From Gymnopilus junonius (taxonomy: Eukaryota > Basidiomycota > Agaricomycetes > Agaricales > Galerinaceae), in assembly GCA_015501075.1 (NCBI GenBank), contig JADNYJ010000096.1, positions 86,114 to 150,113 of the forward strand: a DNA stretch of 64,000 nucleotides. Reading direction: 5' to 3'. The translations under genes were made by a program, and so were the position numbers. Shown piece after piece: positions 36,074 through 46,395 of this stretch (within the stretch, counting starts at the first letter, position 1; every line of letters begins with the position of its first letter). The notes under the pieces are model-generated. The model saw only the letters and a list, made by a program, of their open reading frames with translations. It ran no database searches and had not been told where the DNA came from.

Positions 36074-37896
36074 TCAATGAATATCGAAATATGGCAACCC
36101 CAAAACGCTGGACATTGCGATAGAAAACCCAGCAGGTCCTTCAATCAGAGCAGTCTATGCAAGCACAATTGGTCATAAACTTCACTTTAACAGGAAAAAA
36201 AGCCATACTCACTTGATCTAAAATCCAGACAACCAAACAGGACAGGTACACGGCTCCAATCCTTTAGAAACGGTACGCTATGTACTGGTCTTGAAAGTAC
36301 GAAAAGCTGAACTTCACTCACGCCAAAAAATACATGATAGAATCCCTGACGAGGATGTCAGAGAGTCGTGGGCGGTTGAATAACTTAACCATCCCATGGC
36401 CGTTGAGATGATGATCCCTCCATTTCTGATATCCATGCATCAGAGCCAAATAGCAGAGGAGGATTTCAAATGCTAAGATCGGTATCCAGAACGCAAACAA
36501 ATGCGGTTGTAGATTACCAGCACAGATTGGTCCATTTGGAGCTTCTATGGCAAAGGCTAGCATTTTCCGGTCAGATGAGCGGATAGTTAAGGTAAATCCA
36601 CAAAAGAATGCACTAACCTTGAATATCTCTAACACCTAATCCCATTACAATGGCGGCTGTTGTCGAACACACGAAAAAGGACCCCAGCATTAGGCGCACT
36701 ATGAAAGGGTTTCCGCGGTAAATCGCATATATCCGAATTTGCAGAATGACTATCCAAGGTCATCTGTCGCTGAGGGGAGTCAACAGTCTAGTGTTTTCAT
36801 TGCTTACTCTCTGCCATTATACATCCTATTAGGCCTGAAAAGCTTTCCCATATATAGTAGTTCTTGCCTAGAATACATTTAACGCAGAAAGCTTCAACGA
36901 ACATGGCTGAACTCACAACTTAACAGGTACAACGGAAGGGGCCATTTAAATATAAAGCTTGATGGTGAATGAATAATACGTACAGCTAGAAAGAGTCAGT
37001 TCGGAATAGATTGACTTAGGTTATCATCCTCACCTGCGATGAAAGTTCTGAAGGGAAGTAGACTAGAAGAATTCGTTAGTCGGATTTTGATATTTACAAA
37101 AAATGAATGTGAGTTTACTGTAGTCAGCAAATCTGATAAAAAAGTTAGTTGACGTATTAGCAAATAAGCATGAAAATGACTGTTCTTACGTCCCAGCTGC
37201 CAGGACATAATAACGGTTCTACAAATGTTGAAATTGATTAGTGATATAGTCGACGAATAAGGGGCACTGAGGCTAACGATGAGGAATATAATTTTTGGGA
37301 AGCGCCATTCTGTTCTCTATTGCCAATACTCGTGAAATGGCAATTTCCTGTGAATATACGCAGAAGCATACCCATATTAAGTTGACCTGAAACAATGATA
37401 CAACGCATAATCAGAAAAAAATCACCAAGGACGATTGGTTTTGGCGCTCGCCTCACGGTCAAAAGTGAGAACTACTCAAGTATGTGTAAGTATACTTGTA
37501 GCAATAGGGCGAGTGCTCGATTTCGTGACGCACTATAGTCGTAGAAAACAATAATAGTCGATGCCACTTGGGTAGGAGTAAACATATATAGCCAACTGGA
37601 GAAGCTTACAAGCACTTACAGCGCGCATTGCGAGAAATGTCGACTCGCTTGAGTTGCACAATTGCATCATCGAAGTGGGATGTCAAGAATGGCACCGACG
37701 CCTGCATCGGAGAGGTGGTGGAACAGTGGACGAAATGAATAATTGAGGATAAGATGGGATGTCGGATGTTCAGAATTGTCGGGGAAGCATTATATTGCGG
37801 TGCCTCTCCTGATGATCGTTTCCGCGTCTCGACTTGACTGTGTTCTGGAACACAGATAACTCTAGGAATCATTGGAATCATTCCATCATCGCTCAT
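36074..37896 (-). CDS. DUF6533-type multi-pass membrane protein
   Basis: The C-terminal exons join cleanly. IYAIYRGNPFIVRLM...VRDIQ (about 36618-36735) is followed by AFAIEAPNGPICAGN...FAFWIPILAFEILLCYLAL...DILVRDSIMYFLA (36322-36562), then IGAVYLSCLVVWILDQ (36213-36261) and TALIEGPAGFSIAMSSVLG...FDIH-stop (36074-36154). All introns are GT-AG. FAFWIPILAFE and the D-I-L-x-R-D-S-x-M-Y-F helix are the signature of the basidiomycete-expanded DUF6533 integral membrane family, whose function is unknown. The N-terminal part (37,200-37,900; DAIVQLKRVDISRNAR, then PKPIVLGDFFLIMR) is recognisable, but its exon borders are uncertain. The conserved TM helices suggest about six or seven segments. No stop was found in the C-terminal half. 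Confidence 0.7.
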
Positions 37897-38462
37897 TCGT
37901 CCTGTAATGCAGAAAAATCAGATTTCAGATTGGATGGGAGCCAAAGTAATTTTAGGAAGTGATGTCTTTGAAATTTCAGACAGCGTATTAGAGAGAGTGG
38001 AAGGCCGCCCACTTGATGGTTGATATGCTTACTGATATCTTCTCTTTATTTATAAATGGTATCTGTTTCTAAACAAAGCTTAGCCTCCTAGGCCAAAAAT
38101 TTCTTTCAATGCGAGAGGGTACTTTGATCCCTTGGTCAATCCTTCGATGTTGATACGATTCAATTGAAACCTAGCCAGCGGCTGAGATCAGGAAGTCGAC
38201 AGTTGAATGGATCAAGAAACATGTCAATCAGTTAATGGAGGTGAGAATGAGCCTTAGCAAGGTTTTAACTGTCGCGTGAGATCCCATTGCGCAAGGGATC
38301 AACTAGCTCCGGGTCCTGAGTTACTAACTATGGATCAGAAGAAAGTCTTTCTCAGCAGATTGGCTGAATTAGATACATACATTCGCTAAGATCGGCCAAT
38401 ATCCTCCATCCTCATTCTAGTCGCCACTCTTCTGTGAATAGCAAACTGATATGTCATCACCG

Positions 38463-38636
38463 CTAACACCACCCAGGCAGTATCTTCGCCGAGAAGCTGG
38501 GTGATAGAGATTGGTCAGGACTAAACTCGCACTCCGTCTCATTTCCCTTCACTTCTCGGGTATTCAAGATCAAGCGGCAACCCAACACGCTGGATAACGC
38601 GACGGAAAATACAGCGGGTACTTCAATCAGGGCGGT
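38463..38636 (-). pseudogene. Orphan terminal exon of a second DUF6533-type gene
   Basis: After an acceptor at 38637-38638, the 57-codon exon reads TALIEVPAVFSVALSSVLGCRLILNTRE and continues to a stop. It matches the last exon of the neighbouring gene (TALIEGPAGFSIAMSSVLG) but keeps a longer tail. None of the upstream exons is present in the following 400 bp, so this is a duplicated fragment or the end of a deleted paralogue. Confidence 0.7.
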
Positions 38637-39076
38637 CTGATTCCGCATACACTATCTTCTGCTTTCTCCACTATCTGAGCAAGGGGATGACCAAGTGCGA
38701 GCTATTTATAGCCCAGCAGCGTTGACGCAGGCATTTCTTCCGACGAAAAGAACGTTTCAACTTCGAGATCTTTCATTTCATAGAATTCTACTGCTACATC
38801 TATAAAGAGAATGCTATAATATCAGAAAACCAAAAAAAAAAAATCGCGCATAAGAAAGCGACTTACAAATTATATACAGTACACATACAGCCTTTCGGCC
38901 AATTCCCAACTTTTCTAACACAACGAAGTCCCAAAGCACAGGTTAAAGAAAGAAAGAAACGCATACGATATACGAGCGTGAAAAATTCAAATCGTTTCGA
39001 GTATAAGAAAACATAAGTCCGTTTGAAAGGATATCACATATCCGACCAAGGTATCAGCTTTTTGGGTTTCAGGGTA
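38637..39076. other. Intergenic between DUF6533 fragment and metacaspase
   Basis: AT-rich with short A runs. Nothing is recognised. Confidence 0.4.
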
Positions 39077-41234
39077 TCAAAGAATAAAGTCCCGGTTTAA
39101 ATCCTACATGTCAACGCTCATCACTTAGCATTTGCGCTTTCTGTCTGTATACCAAAAGGATGAAGAGACACCTGACAGGGTGGGTTCCAGAAATTTGGGC
39201 CTTTTGATGGTATTTGGGTATCAGTCGATCCCTGAAGAAGTTTTTAAAAAAAGAGCGTATAATCAGGGTCTACGCTGGAAGAAAGTGTGAGGAAGCAAAT
39301 GAAGACTAACCGCAAGTCATCCAAGAGCTGCTCATACGTCTGATGCGGTGTTCTTCCTGCAGACCGATATCATCCTCTCGCTACTTCGATGAGGAACAGA
39401 AAAGAAGAGAGATGGAGAGTGGCGTACTTAGACTGTGAATGAATTCCTACAATGATTAACCCAGCAAACGATCAGCACAGCGAATTAGAATTTAATAATG
39501 AAGCTGCATAAATAGCATGTACATAACTCATAGCTCCCGTAGCCACCACTCCATGGAACATATCAACACTCGTCTCATCGTCCTTACATGCTGCAAAACA
39601 GATCTGAGGAACGGACGACATTGTATTACATAATGTAGATGATTGGCTAATGCCCAATGCACCACATCGGAGGCCGAGGCTCTCGTTCTCTCGCATGTCG
39701 ACTGATGTGTGTGATCCCTCTCAGTCGTCCATGGGCAGAGTGCTGGAGTAAGAATTAGCTAAATGATCGATGCCCGTAAAGTCGACATAAAGAAGACATT
39801 GAGGGGCAGCGTACCTAATACTGTCCCCGAGTGACAGGACTGCACCATAAGGACTTGAAGGGCGGGATCTCAGAAGGAGGGATTGACACGTACGTCAAAT
39901 ATAGCCTAGATCATCCGAATCAGTTCCGCCATTCCACACAACATGAAGGGAAGCGAACCGTTAACCTGCACCCAGCAGGAAGAGGACGAACTAGGGAATC
40001 ATGTAGTTCCTAGAGCGAAATATCAGTGTTAAGAGGTCAAAAGGAAGGGCGAACAGGAACATCGGAGAGGACGAACATCGTCAATGATATCGTCAGTTTC
40101 GTTTGAAGTCCACAGGGAAGATCACTAAGAACAAGCGACATGTGAGGAAGTGCATAAGATGGAATCTGTACGAGCGCATACCTTCATCTTGTCCGTCAGT
40201 TTCTCGCCCAGTCTTATCAGGAGTTTGTCCACCATGACCGGAATTTTCATCGCTGTATAAGTCAAAATTCAGAGCAGGTGGAGAGGCAAGACTCACAATG
40301 GAAGAAAAGGGAATCATGGGCGTGCGCGCCTTTTACAAGCCAGTTCATGGCGTTGAATATTTCCTTGCGCGTAGGTCGCATTGAGTTGTGTCCATGACCT
40401 TCGTCCGTGAGAAGAAGGATATCTTCCGATCTGAATCCGTACACCTCTGGATGAACAGAACAATGAACTTAGAATGGCATAGCAGCAGAAAAGTGATCCT
40501 GCTTACCCATAAGAAACTGACGCATGTTCTTCGCGTCATTAGCGCATCCCTTCAGCTCACTGTCAGATCCAGTGTAGTTGATGCCAATCTAGAGTAAAAA
40601 GTTAACATTGGGTATGAAATGCGAGAGAGCAACGTACACAGACTGCCTTCTTCCTCCCAGTACACTTCGACCATACGAAGTCGCGATTAGGAGGCAACAG
40701 CTCGAATACTTTTCAACACGTCATCCAGAAAGCCCGATCTCAAGTCAACATGGTATACGGAGGCCTATGATGAGAAACACCTCCAGGCGCACTTGCATGA
40801 TAAGGAGCTCTTCCGCGTTGGATAATCATACGAAATGACGGGTATCCATAATCGCTTTGGAGGATTATGTATTGCTGGCGGCATAGTGGATTGTGGTGCT
40901 CTCGGCCATCGTGGTGTGCTGGCTGCGTAGTGAAGATCGTCATCTTGGTGCCGGCTGTGTACTGAAGGTTGGTAATCATGGTGCCGACTGCACACTGAAG
41001 GGTATAATCACGGCCATGGGAGTTACTTCTGTGAGGAGTGGAATAGGACCCATCGTCGTCGTCATGTTCCGAGTCAGTGTAGACCGCTCGAGAGTGAGGG
41101 CATGAACAGCGAGGTTCTGGGTATGCGTAGTCCCTCGGATGCAGTGAATCATGAAGGCTTAATCGTTCGGTATTGTCTTCCACAGATCTGGAAGATGATG
41201 GAATCTCGTAGGTGTCATAGATAAGAGCGACCAT
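39077..41234 (-). pseudogene. Metacaspase (peptidase C14) gene with several lesions
   Basis: Type I metacaspase. Exons in order: a His/Tyr/Pro-rich prodomain; VWSKCTGRKKAVC; IGINYTGSDSELKGCANDAK; EVYGFRSEDILLLTDE...HDSLFFH; NSGHGGQTPDKTGRE (catalytic His); VIFPVDFK; ETDDIIDD; LPAGCRLT; SCHSGTVL (catalytic Cys); CFAACKDDETSVDMFHGVVATGAMSY; QTYEQLLDDLR; KYHQKAQISGTHPV; DLNRDFIL-stop at 39077. Lesions: TGA stops at 40740-40742 and 40713-40715 in the exon before VWSKC; an acceptor before the His exon that reads AA instead of AG (40245-40246); a 1-nt frameshift between DFKR and ETDDIIDD (about 40,100). Active metacaspases cleave after Arg/Lys. This copy is probably dead despite well-kept motifs. 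The true start is uncertain; a coding-like minus exon MAFVGSGWLRLP begins at 41491. Confidence 0.85.
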
Positions 41235-42817
41235 GAGCGCCTTTGGAAGGGGATAAAACCTGGAAGTTGTGGTGTTAATGTATCAATATTTCTGATGACG
41301 TTCCGTGAAAACATTTCAACTTGCTTCGGTAACGGACCATCTGGCTTTCTGAATGCAAAGATTTAGAGAGCTATATCATACTAGACACAGAGGATACATA
41401 CACCAGCAGCTTTTGCCACGATAAATCCAAGGTTATGGGCCTTGAGTGGGACGAAGGGCAAGCGAAGCCAACCAGAGCCGACGAAAGCCATTGCCTATTT
41501 GACCAAAATAGATGATGTCATCCAGGTTATCCTTCTTGGGGATGTATCTTCCTTGGTTTTCTCCCCTCACTTGCTTCAAGCCGATTATCCTCTGGAGTGA
41601 TCTAACTCCATGTTTTATTCTACAATTTCAGGTCGTTGATTTGTTATCGATAGTAAAAACGTTTACATGGTAACTAATTGATAACATTATGATACGGTCA
41701 CATGGCTCCGAAATTTGACAGTCCACTTGTTCGCATTCAAATTTTCGGATTCCGAGGTTGAAAGGATGAAAAGAAAGTAAAATGAAACAGTAGTGTGAAG
41801 GGCGTCACTTTATCGTAATACCTGTTCTGATGGTCGTCTTCACATGGCCTTAATCCTCCTAATATCAGATCGATTCCAAATAGGTTTTTAAGGCGCACCA
41901 TCTTTCATTCTTCTAAAATACTCAAGCATTGGAGAAAGTAAAAGGATCCCAGAATGATCTGTGTTGGATCATGAATTGATATCGCGTTTTGATATCTGAG
42001 AGTATTTATATCCAATCTTGAGCGCACGCTATTGACATATCTCAGTTTGCTTTGAATATAAAGCAGTGCTTTGATTCTGTCGTCAGGAGCTCGCTGTCGG
42101 TCTAATTTAGACAAGACTAACTCTGATATCGAAGACTATGTACTTACTCGTCATCAAAGCATAAAGAACCACCATGATCTACACTTTCTATTCCTCGGCA
42201 TGTTGTCAACGAACGCGCGATGGTTGTCAGATGCAATCTTGACTGTTACTCAAGAAGCTAGTCAAACGACGTTGATGGTTGTGGGATCAGGAACTGCAGA
42301 TCCTAAATAGCAGCTGATGACCTTTAACCAATTCGTATCGACTCTTTCATATTCGAGAAACACACGGTAGGAAGGAAGATGTTAAGGAAATAGGGACTGA
42401 GACGTTCAAGATAGTGCCAGCTGATTGTTGATAGCCGTGTAAAGCTTTAAATGAAGAGGTTCATACGGATCTGAGAGCAAATAGTCCGGAGTTCGGGTAC
42501 CAAAAATCGTGAGGACAACGGAAAAATATGCAAGTGGAGATGAACCTAGATCAATCCTAGATCACAGAGCATCTTCCACGCGTTTCATGGAAATCCGCCT
42601 ATCATGTATCCTTTCGGTTTCCTTCGCTGCGATGGTGTTGACTAGGGAGCTTCAGGATATCATACGGTCTGAACTCCTAGGCAAGGACATCCGCGACCTC
42701 TAAGGCTGTGGATAAAAGGAGGGATATAAAGGTGCCTACACCGCCCATAGGGTACGACAATCAGCCGTCAATGCAGTTTTAGTCTAATCATCCACCAACC
42801 ATACGGCATAATAATAG
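41235..42817. other. Interval between metacaspase and retrotransposon LTR
   Basis: A minus-strand exon-like stretch starts at 41491 (MAFVGSGWLRLPFVPLKAHN) and ends at a GTGTATG donor. A second stretch, KPDGPLPKQVEMFSRNV (about 41,270-41,345), follows an acceptor. They may be 5' exons of the metacaspase locus or of another gene. Nothing is recognised from 41,500 to 42,817. Confidence 0.35.
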
Positions 42818-42999
42818 TGTCAGCGTTGCAACCAGAAAAGGAGAGGACAGTATATTGTGGTAGTATAGACCAGCGAAAGACTAAAGAAAGAATAACTACA
42901 CGGGACGTTATCATAATAAGACAGGATACGAAAAAGGAAATAAGCAAGATAAGGAAAGAAGAGATGCCGAGTCAGGAAGCCGAAGCACGTTTCCTGACA
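42818..42999 (-). repeat. Putative 182-bp LTR
   Basis: Bounded by the inverted hexamers TGTCAG (42818) and CTGACA (ending at 42999), consistent with TG...CA LTR ends. A purine-rich tract lies directly outside on the pol side. The chromodomain reading frame ends just before it. The other LTR is outside the window, so the length cannot be checked. Confidence 0.6.
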
Positions 43000-44424
43000 T
43001 TACCCCCCCTCTACGCCGCTGTCCTTCCTCGTCGTTCGCTAGGAACTCATTCACAAGGTTTCTCGCATTTTTCAACTCACTCTCGTCCATCCACTCATTC
43101 TCTTCCGTTGGAAAACCCAGCCACTTCACCAATAATTGCCTCTTCCCTCATCTAATCCGCTGTGAGAGAATTTGTTCAACCTCTTGTTCGGGTTCGCCAT
43201 CTACGAGCTCAGGTGGTGGGGGTTCCATGTCAGGTGCACCACGGCGATATGGAAGGAGTTTGGAGACATGAAAGACTGGATGGACTCTCCATGTGGCGGG
43301 AAGTTTTAAACGGTAAGCACGTTCTCCGACCTTTTTCTCGATCTTGAAAGGTCCGAATCGACGATGTTCCAGTTTAGGAGATGGGCGGTTCGTTTTTAGG
43401 TTCTCGCCCTCTAGGAGGACCTCATTCCCTTTTCAAAATCGGGCATATCTTGGTGTTTGCGATCATAGAAGGTCTTCATATCTCTCGCTGCTCTCTCGAG
43501 TGCCGCCTCGCCTCTTTCCTCAAACTTTCCATTCTAGTTGCAAAATCTGCTGCAGCTTCCACCTTCTCATCTCGCTTAGGTTCAATTCCTTTTCTTGGAT
43601 GTCTTCCCCAATTTAAGAAGAAAGGTGATTCATGTGTGCTCGAATTCACCTTGTCATTATGACTGAATTCTGCAACTGCCAGCCACTCTGCCCAATCGTC
43701 TTGATGGAAATTGACAAAGATGCGTAGATACTGCTCAACTTCTTGGTTCATGCGTTCGGTCTGCCCATCTGTCTGTGGATGGTAGGCTGTTGAAATATTG
43801 GTTTTGATACCAAATAGGCAAGTGAGAGCTTTCATAAAGTTTGAAATGAAAACACTTCCTCTGTCACTAATGATGGATTCAGGCATCCCAAACGTTCTCC
43901 ACACATGGTCTCGAAATAGGCGGGCAACACCCTCGGATGTGAGGGTTGTATTTGTGGGTATGAGTTTAATCATTTTCGAAAAACGGTCACAATAACGAGT
44001 ATTGAGTCATAGCCTAGACTCAAGGGTAAATCTGTGATCAGGTCCATTGAGATGCATTGCCACGGGGCGGAGGGAATAGGATTGGGTGCTAGTAGTCCTC
44101 GGGGCTTTCCTCTGTCTGCTTTAGTACGCTGGCAGACGTCGCAAGTGTCAGTGTAACGACGGACGTCAACATGAATGCGCAGCCACCAATATGAGCGAAG
44201 AATGAGCTCTGCGGTCTTGTATCGTCCAGGGTGACCAGAAATGCATGTGTCGTGGTGCATTCAGATGATGTCCAAATGAAGACTTTGGTTGGAGGTACGT
44301 ATATGCGTTTCTGCCACAGTACCAACCCCTCATCCTCTTCCCAACCTTTTTCTTTCATTATCAGCCTCTTTTCCACAATCTTCTCTCTCTGAGTCTCACT
44401 ATGAATCCTCTCCACTAGTGCCAT
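43000..44424 (-). pseudogene. gypsy integrase and chromodomain
   Basis: The minus strand reads an H-H-C-C zinc region (HPGRYKTAELILRSYWW, CDVCQRTKAD) at 44,240-44,120. The DDE core follows: MDLITDLPLS, IISDRGSVF, then HPQTDGQTERMNQEVEQYL. A GPY-like stretch (RRFGPFKIEKKVGERAYRLKLP) and HPVFHVSKLLP come next. Last is a chromodomain ending QLLVKWLGFPTEENEWMDESEL at 43,130-43,050. The chromodomain targets insertion to heterochromatin in this family. A TGA at 43148-43150 lies just before QLLVKW and a frame change lies near 43,975, so the protein is not continuous. Confidence 0.85.
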
Positions 44425-44860
44425 CCCTTCGTCACTAATTTCAACATGGATTCATTGTAAATGATGTGACCTGGTTTGTGAAGAAGCACAAAGTCATAGT
44501 TGGCGAGTTCTAGGGACCAACGTGCTTGCCGGCGGTTCAACTTCTGGGCTGTCATAAAGTATTCGAGATTTTTATGGTCTGTATGGATTTCAACAGGATG
44601 TTTTGCACCTTGAAGGTAATGTCGCCACTCTTCCAGTGCACGCATAATAGCTAACATCTCTCTATCGTGAATCTCATAGTTTCGCTCAACGTTGTTAAGA
44701 GCCTTTGACAGAAATGCAATCGGTTTCCAAGTTCCATGCTGGTTTTGGAGCAAGGTAGCACCTGTCGCAAATCCAGAACTGTCGGCTTCTACATGAAAGG
44801 GGTCATCGTCAGTAGGAAAAGCTAATACAGGCGCATGCGTAATGGCAGTTTACAATGCTT
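44415..44860 (-). pseudogene. gypsy RNase H domain
   Basis: Minus-strand sequence reads [22 protein letters not shown] just upstream of the RNase [53 protein letters not shown] and LLHKPGH. It is continuous with the integrase downstream except for frame changes. Upstream, above about 44,860, it is cut off from the RT by an insert. Confidence 0.85.
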
Positions 44861-44869
44861 TTATGTAAG

Positions 44870-46390
44870 TAAAACATCGTTCTTTTAGAGGACATTCTTG
44901 TAACGCTCTGTGATCCCGCAGCATCTCAACATGTCTGCAATCAGACAATGGCATGCTTGTTCGGCTTGGTCCGGCTCTGCAGTCAAGCCGATGGGTGCTT
45001 GTCTGGCTTTATCCGCATATTCTTCTGCCATGTTGTCTTTTTCTTCAACAAACCATTGGTTCTTGTCATGTCAGTATTCTGTGTTTGTTGTTAAATTTCA
45101 CTGCTATGAAACTTATTTTGTATGTATAAATATTAATAGGCTTGTTTGGTGGAAATATCTTTTGTAAGATGGCTGTGAATGGAGCCCTAGTGTAAGGTGG
45201 TTATATTTAGATTCAGATTATTTTTAAATGTTGCATCTTGTCCGCTGATATAAGCGGCGTCCCTCCGCCGCTTATGTAATATAATAAGTTACAAGGGCTG
45301 CTGGACCTAGTGTTTGAAAGTCCAGTCCAGTATGGTTTTTGGGTGCCCAAGGACCCTAACCAGACTGAGACCAGTTAGGTAAAATTAGAAATGTCTAAAT
45401 AACTGGACTGGACTGCAACTAACTGGTCTTGATCAGTCTTGTGCAGTTATTTGCAGTTATATAACTGGTTTTAACTGGTTACAGTTATGACCAGTTTATT
45501 TGGCATAAATAATTGTCTCATAGTGTAAACTAAATGAATCACAATTTTTGCGGTCAAAATGAGCCCAAGAACATCACAAATGGTTGAGAAATGATAAAAT
45601 TAGAGCAGATTCAATGATTTTTGCGAGTATTGCTATAACTTTTTGATTCTCAACCGAATTTTACGTTTTTGGGTCGTTCAAAAGATATAATATGTGGGTA
45701 TAATCGTGCAAAATTTCAGAATTTTATGACCAGTTTAAGTGGTTACAAAAATTCTAAAATCCAGACTAACTGCTAACTGGATGGACTGCACTTTACAGTT
45801 ACAATGGTTAGTATATTTTGCAGTTAGCATTGATTAAAGTCTGGTTTGGTCTCGGTTAATTTCCAGTTAATTAACTGGACTTCCAAACACTAGCTGGACC
45901 CTTCAAGCTCTGGCACCTATTTATTTGATAGTTTTAGTACAGCTGCACCATTGTACCCTGAATCTCTTATCTTATGTATATACATGAACAACTATATCAA
46001 TATCTGCATCAAAGGACTTGACAATACTGTCATGAAAACCTTTATCCTAATGCATTCTCATCATCAGATTATTGAACCAGAGTCTGTTAAGAAATTGAGT
46101 AGTGTGTGGCAAAATGCAGCTATATTTAGATTTGACTTATTATTAGTATCCAGAGCTGGGTGTGTGATTATATCAGCAGTGTTCCTCCACCGCTTATATA
46201 ATCTAATATCTGTGCCAAGGTACTATCAGATTTGCTGTTCAAGGTGTGTTCTATTTTATTCTGAAGGGCATATATTTAAATTTTACCTATCATCATATAT
46301 AGGTGGTCTGATACTATTATATGCATTCTAATACTATTTGCAAAGCAGGAAAAGCATCGTCCTGCCATGCGAAGCAGTGGCCCACTAAAA
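44870..46390. mobile_element. ~1.5-kb insert separating gypsy RT from RNase H
   Basis: The gypsy polyprotein is collinear on either side of this stretch but not within it. The insert includes a coding-like minus stretch (EEYADKARQAPIGLTAEPDQ, about 44,930-45,060), the hAT MITE at 45308-45892, and two diverged direct repeats of about 85 bp at 45,200-45,287 and 46,120-46,212. Each carries a hairpin-like CCGCTTAT(A)TAAT motif, the left one as ATAAGCGGCG...CGCCGCTTAT. The repeats may be the ends of an old element into which the MITE jumped. Exact insert borders are uncertain. Confidence 0.55.
45308..45892. mobile_element. 585-bp hAT MITE with 8-bp TSD
   Basis: The left end TAGTGTTTGAAAGTCCAG and the right end CTGGACTTCCAAACACTA are inverted repeats (17 of 18). 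The direct 8-bp duplication GCTGGACC flanks it at 45300-45307 and 45893-45900. TAGNG termini and 8-bp TSDs indicate hAT. The arms hold many copies of CAGTT/AACTGG in both orientations, likely subterminal transposase sites. There is no coding capacity. Confidence 0.93.
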
Positions 46391-46395
46391 CAAGT

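Noticed and set aside
42818..42999. The inverted TGTCAG/CTGACA pair as a separate MITE
   Set aside because: It sits exactly where the gypsy 3' LTR is expected, next to a polypurine tract and the end of the chromodomain frame.
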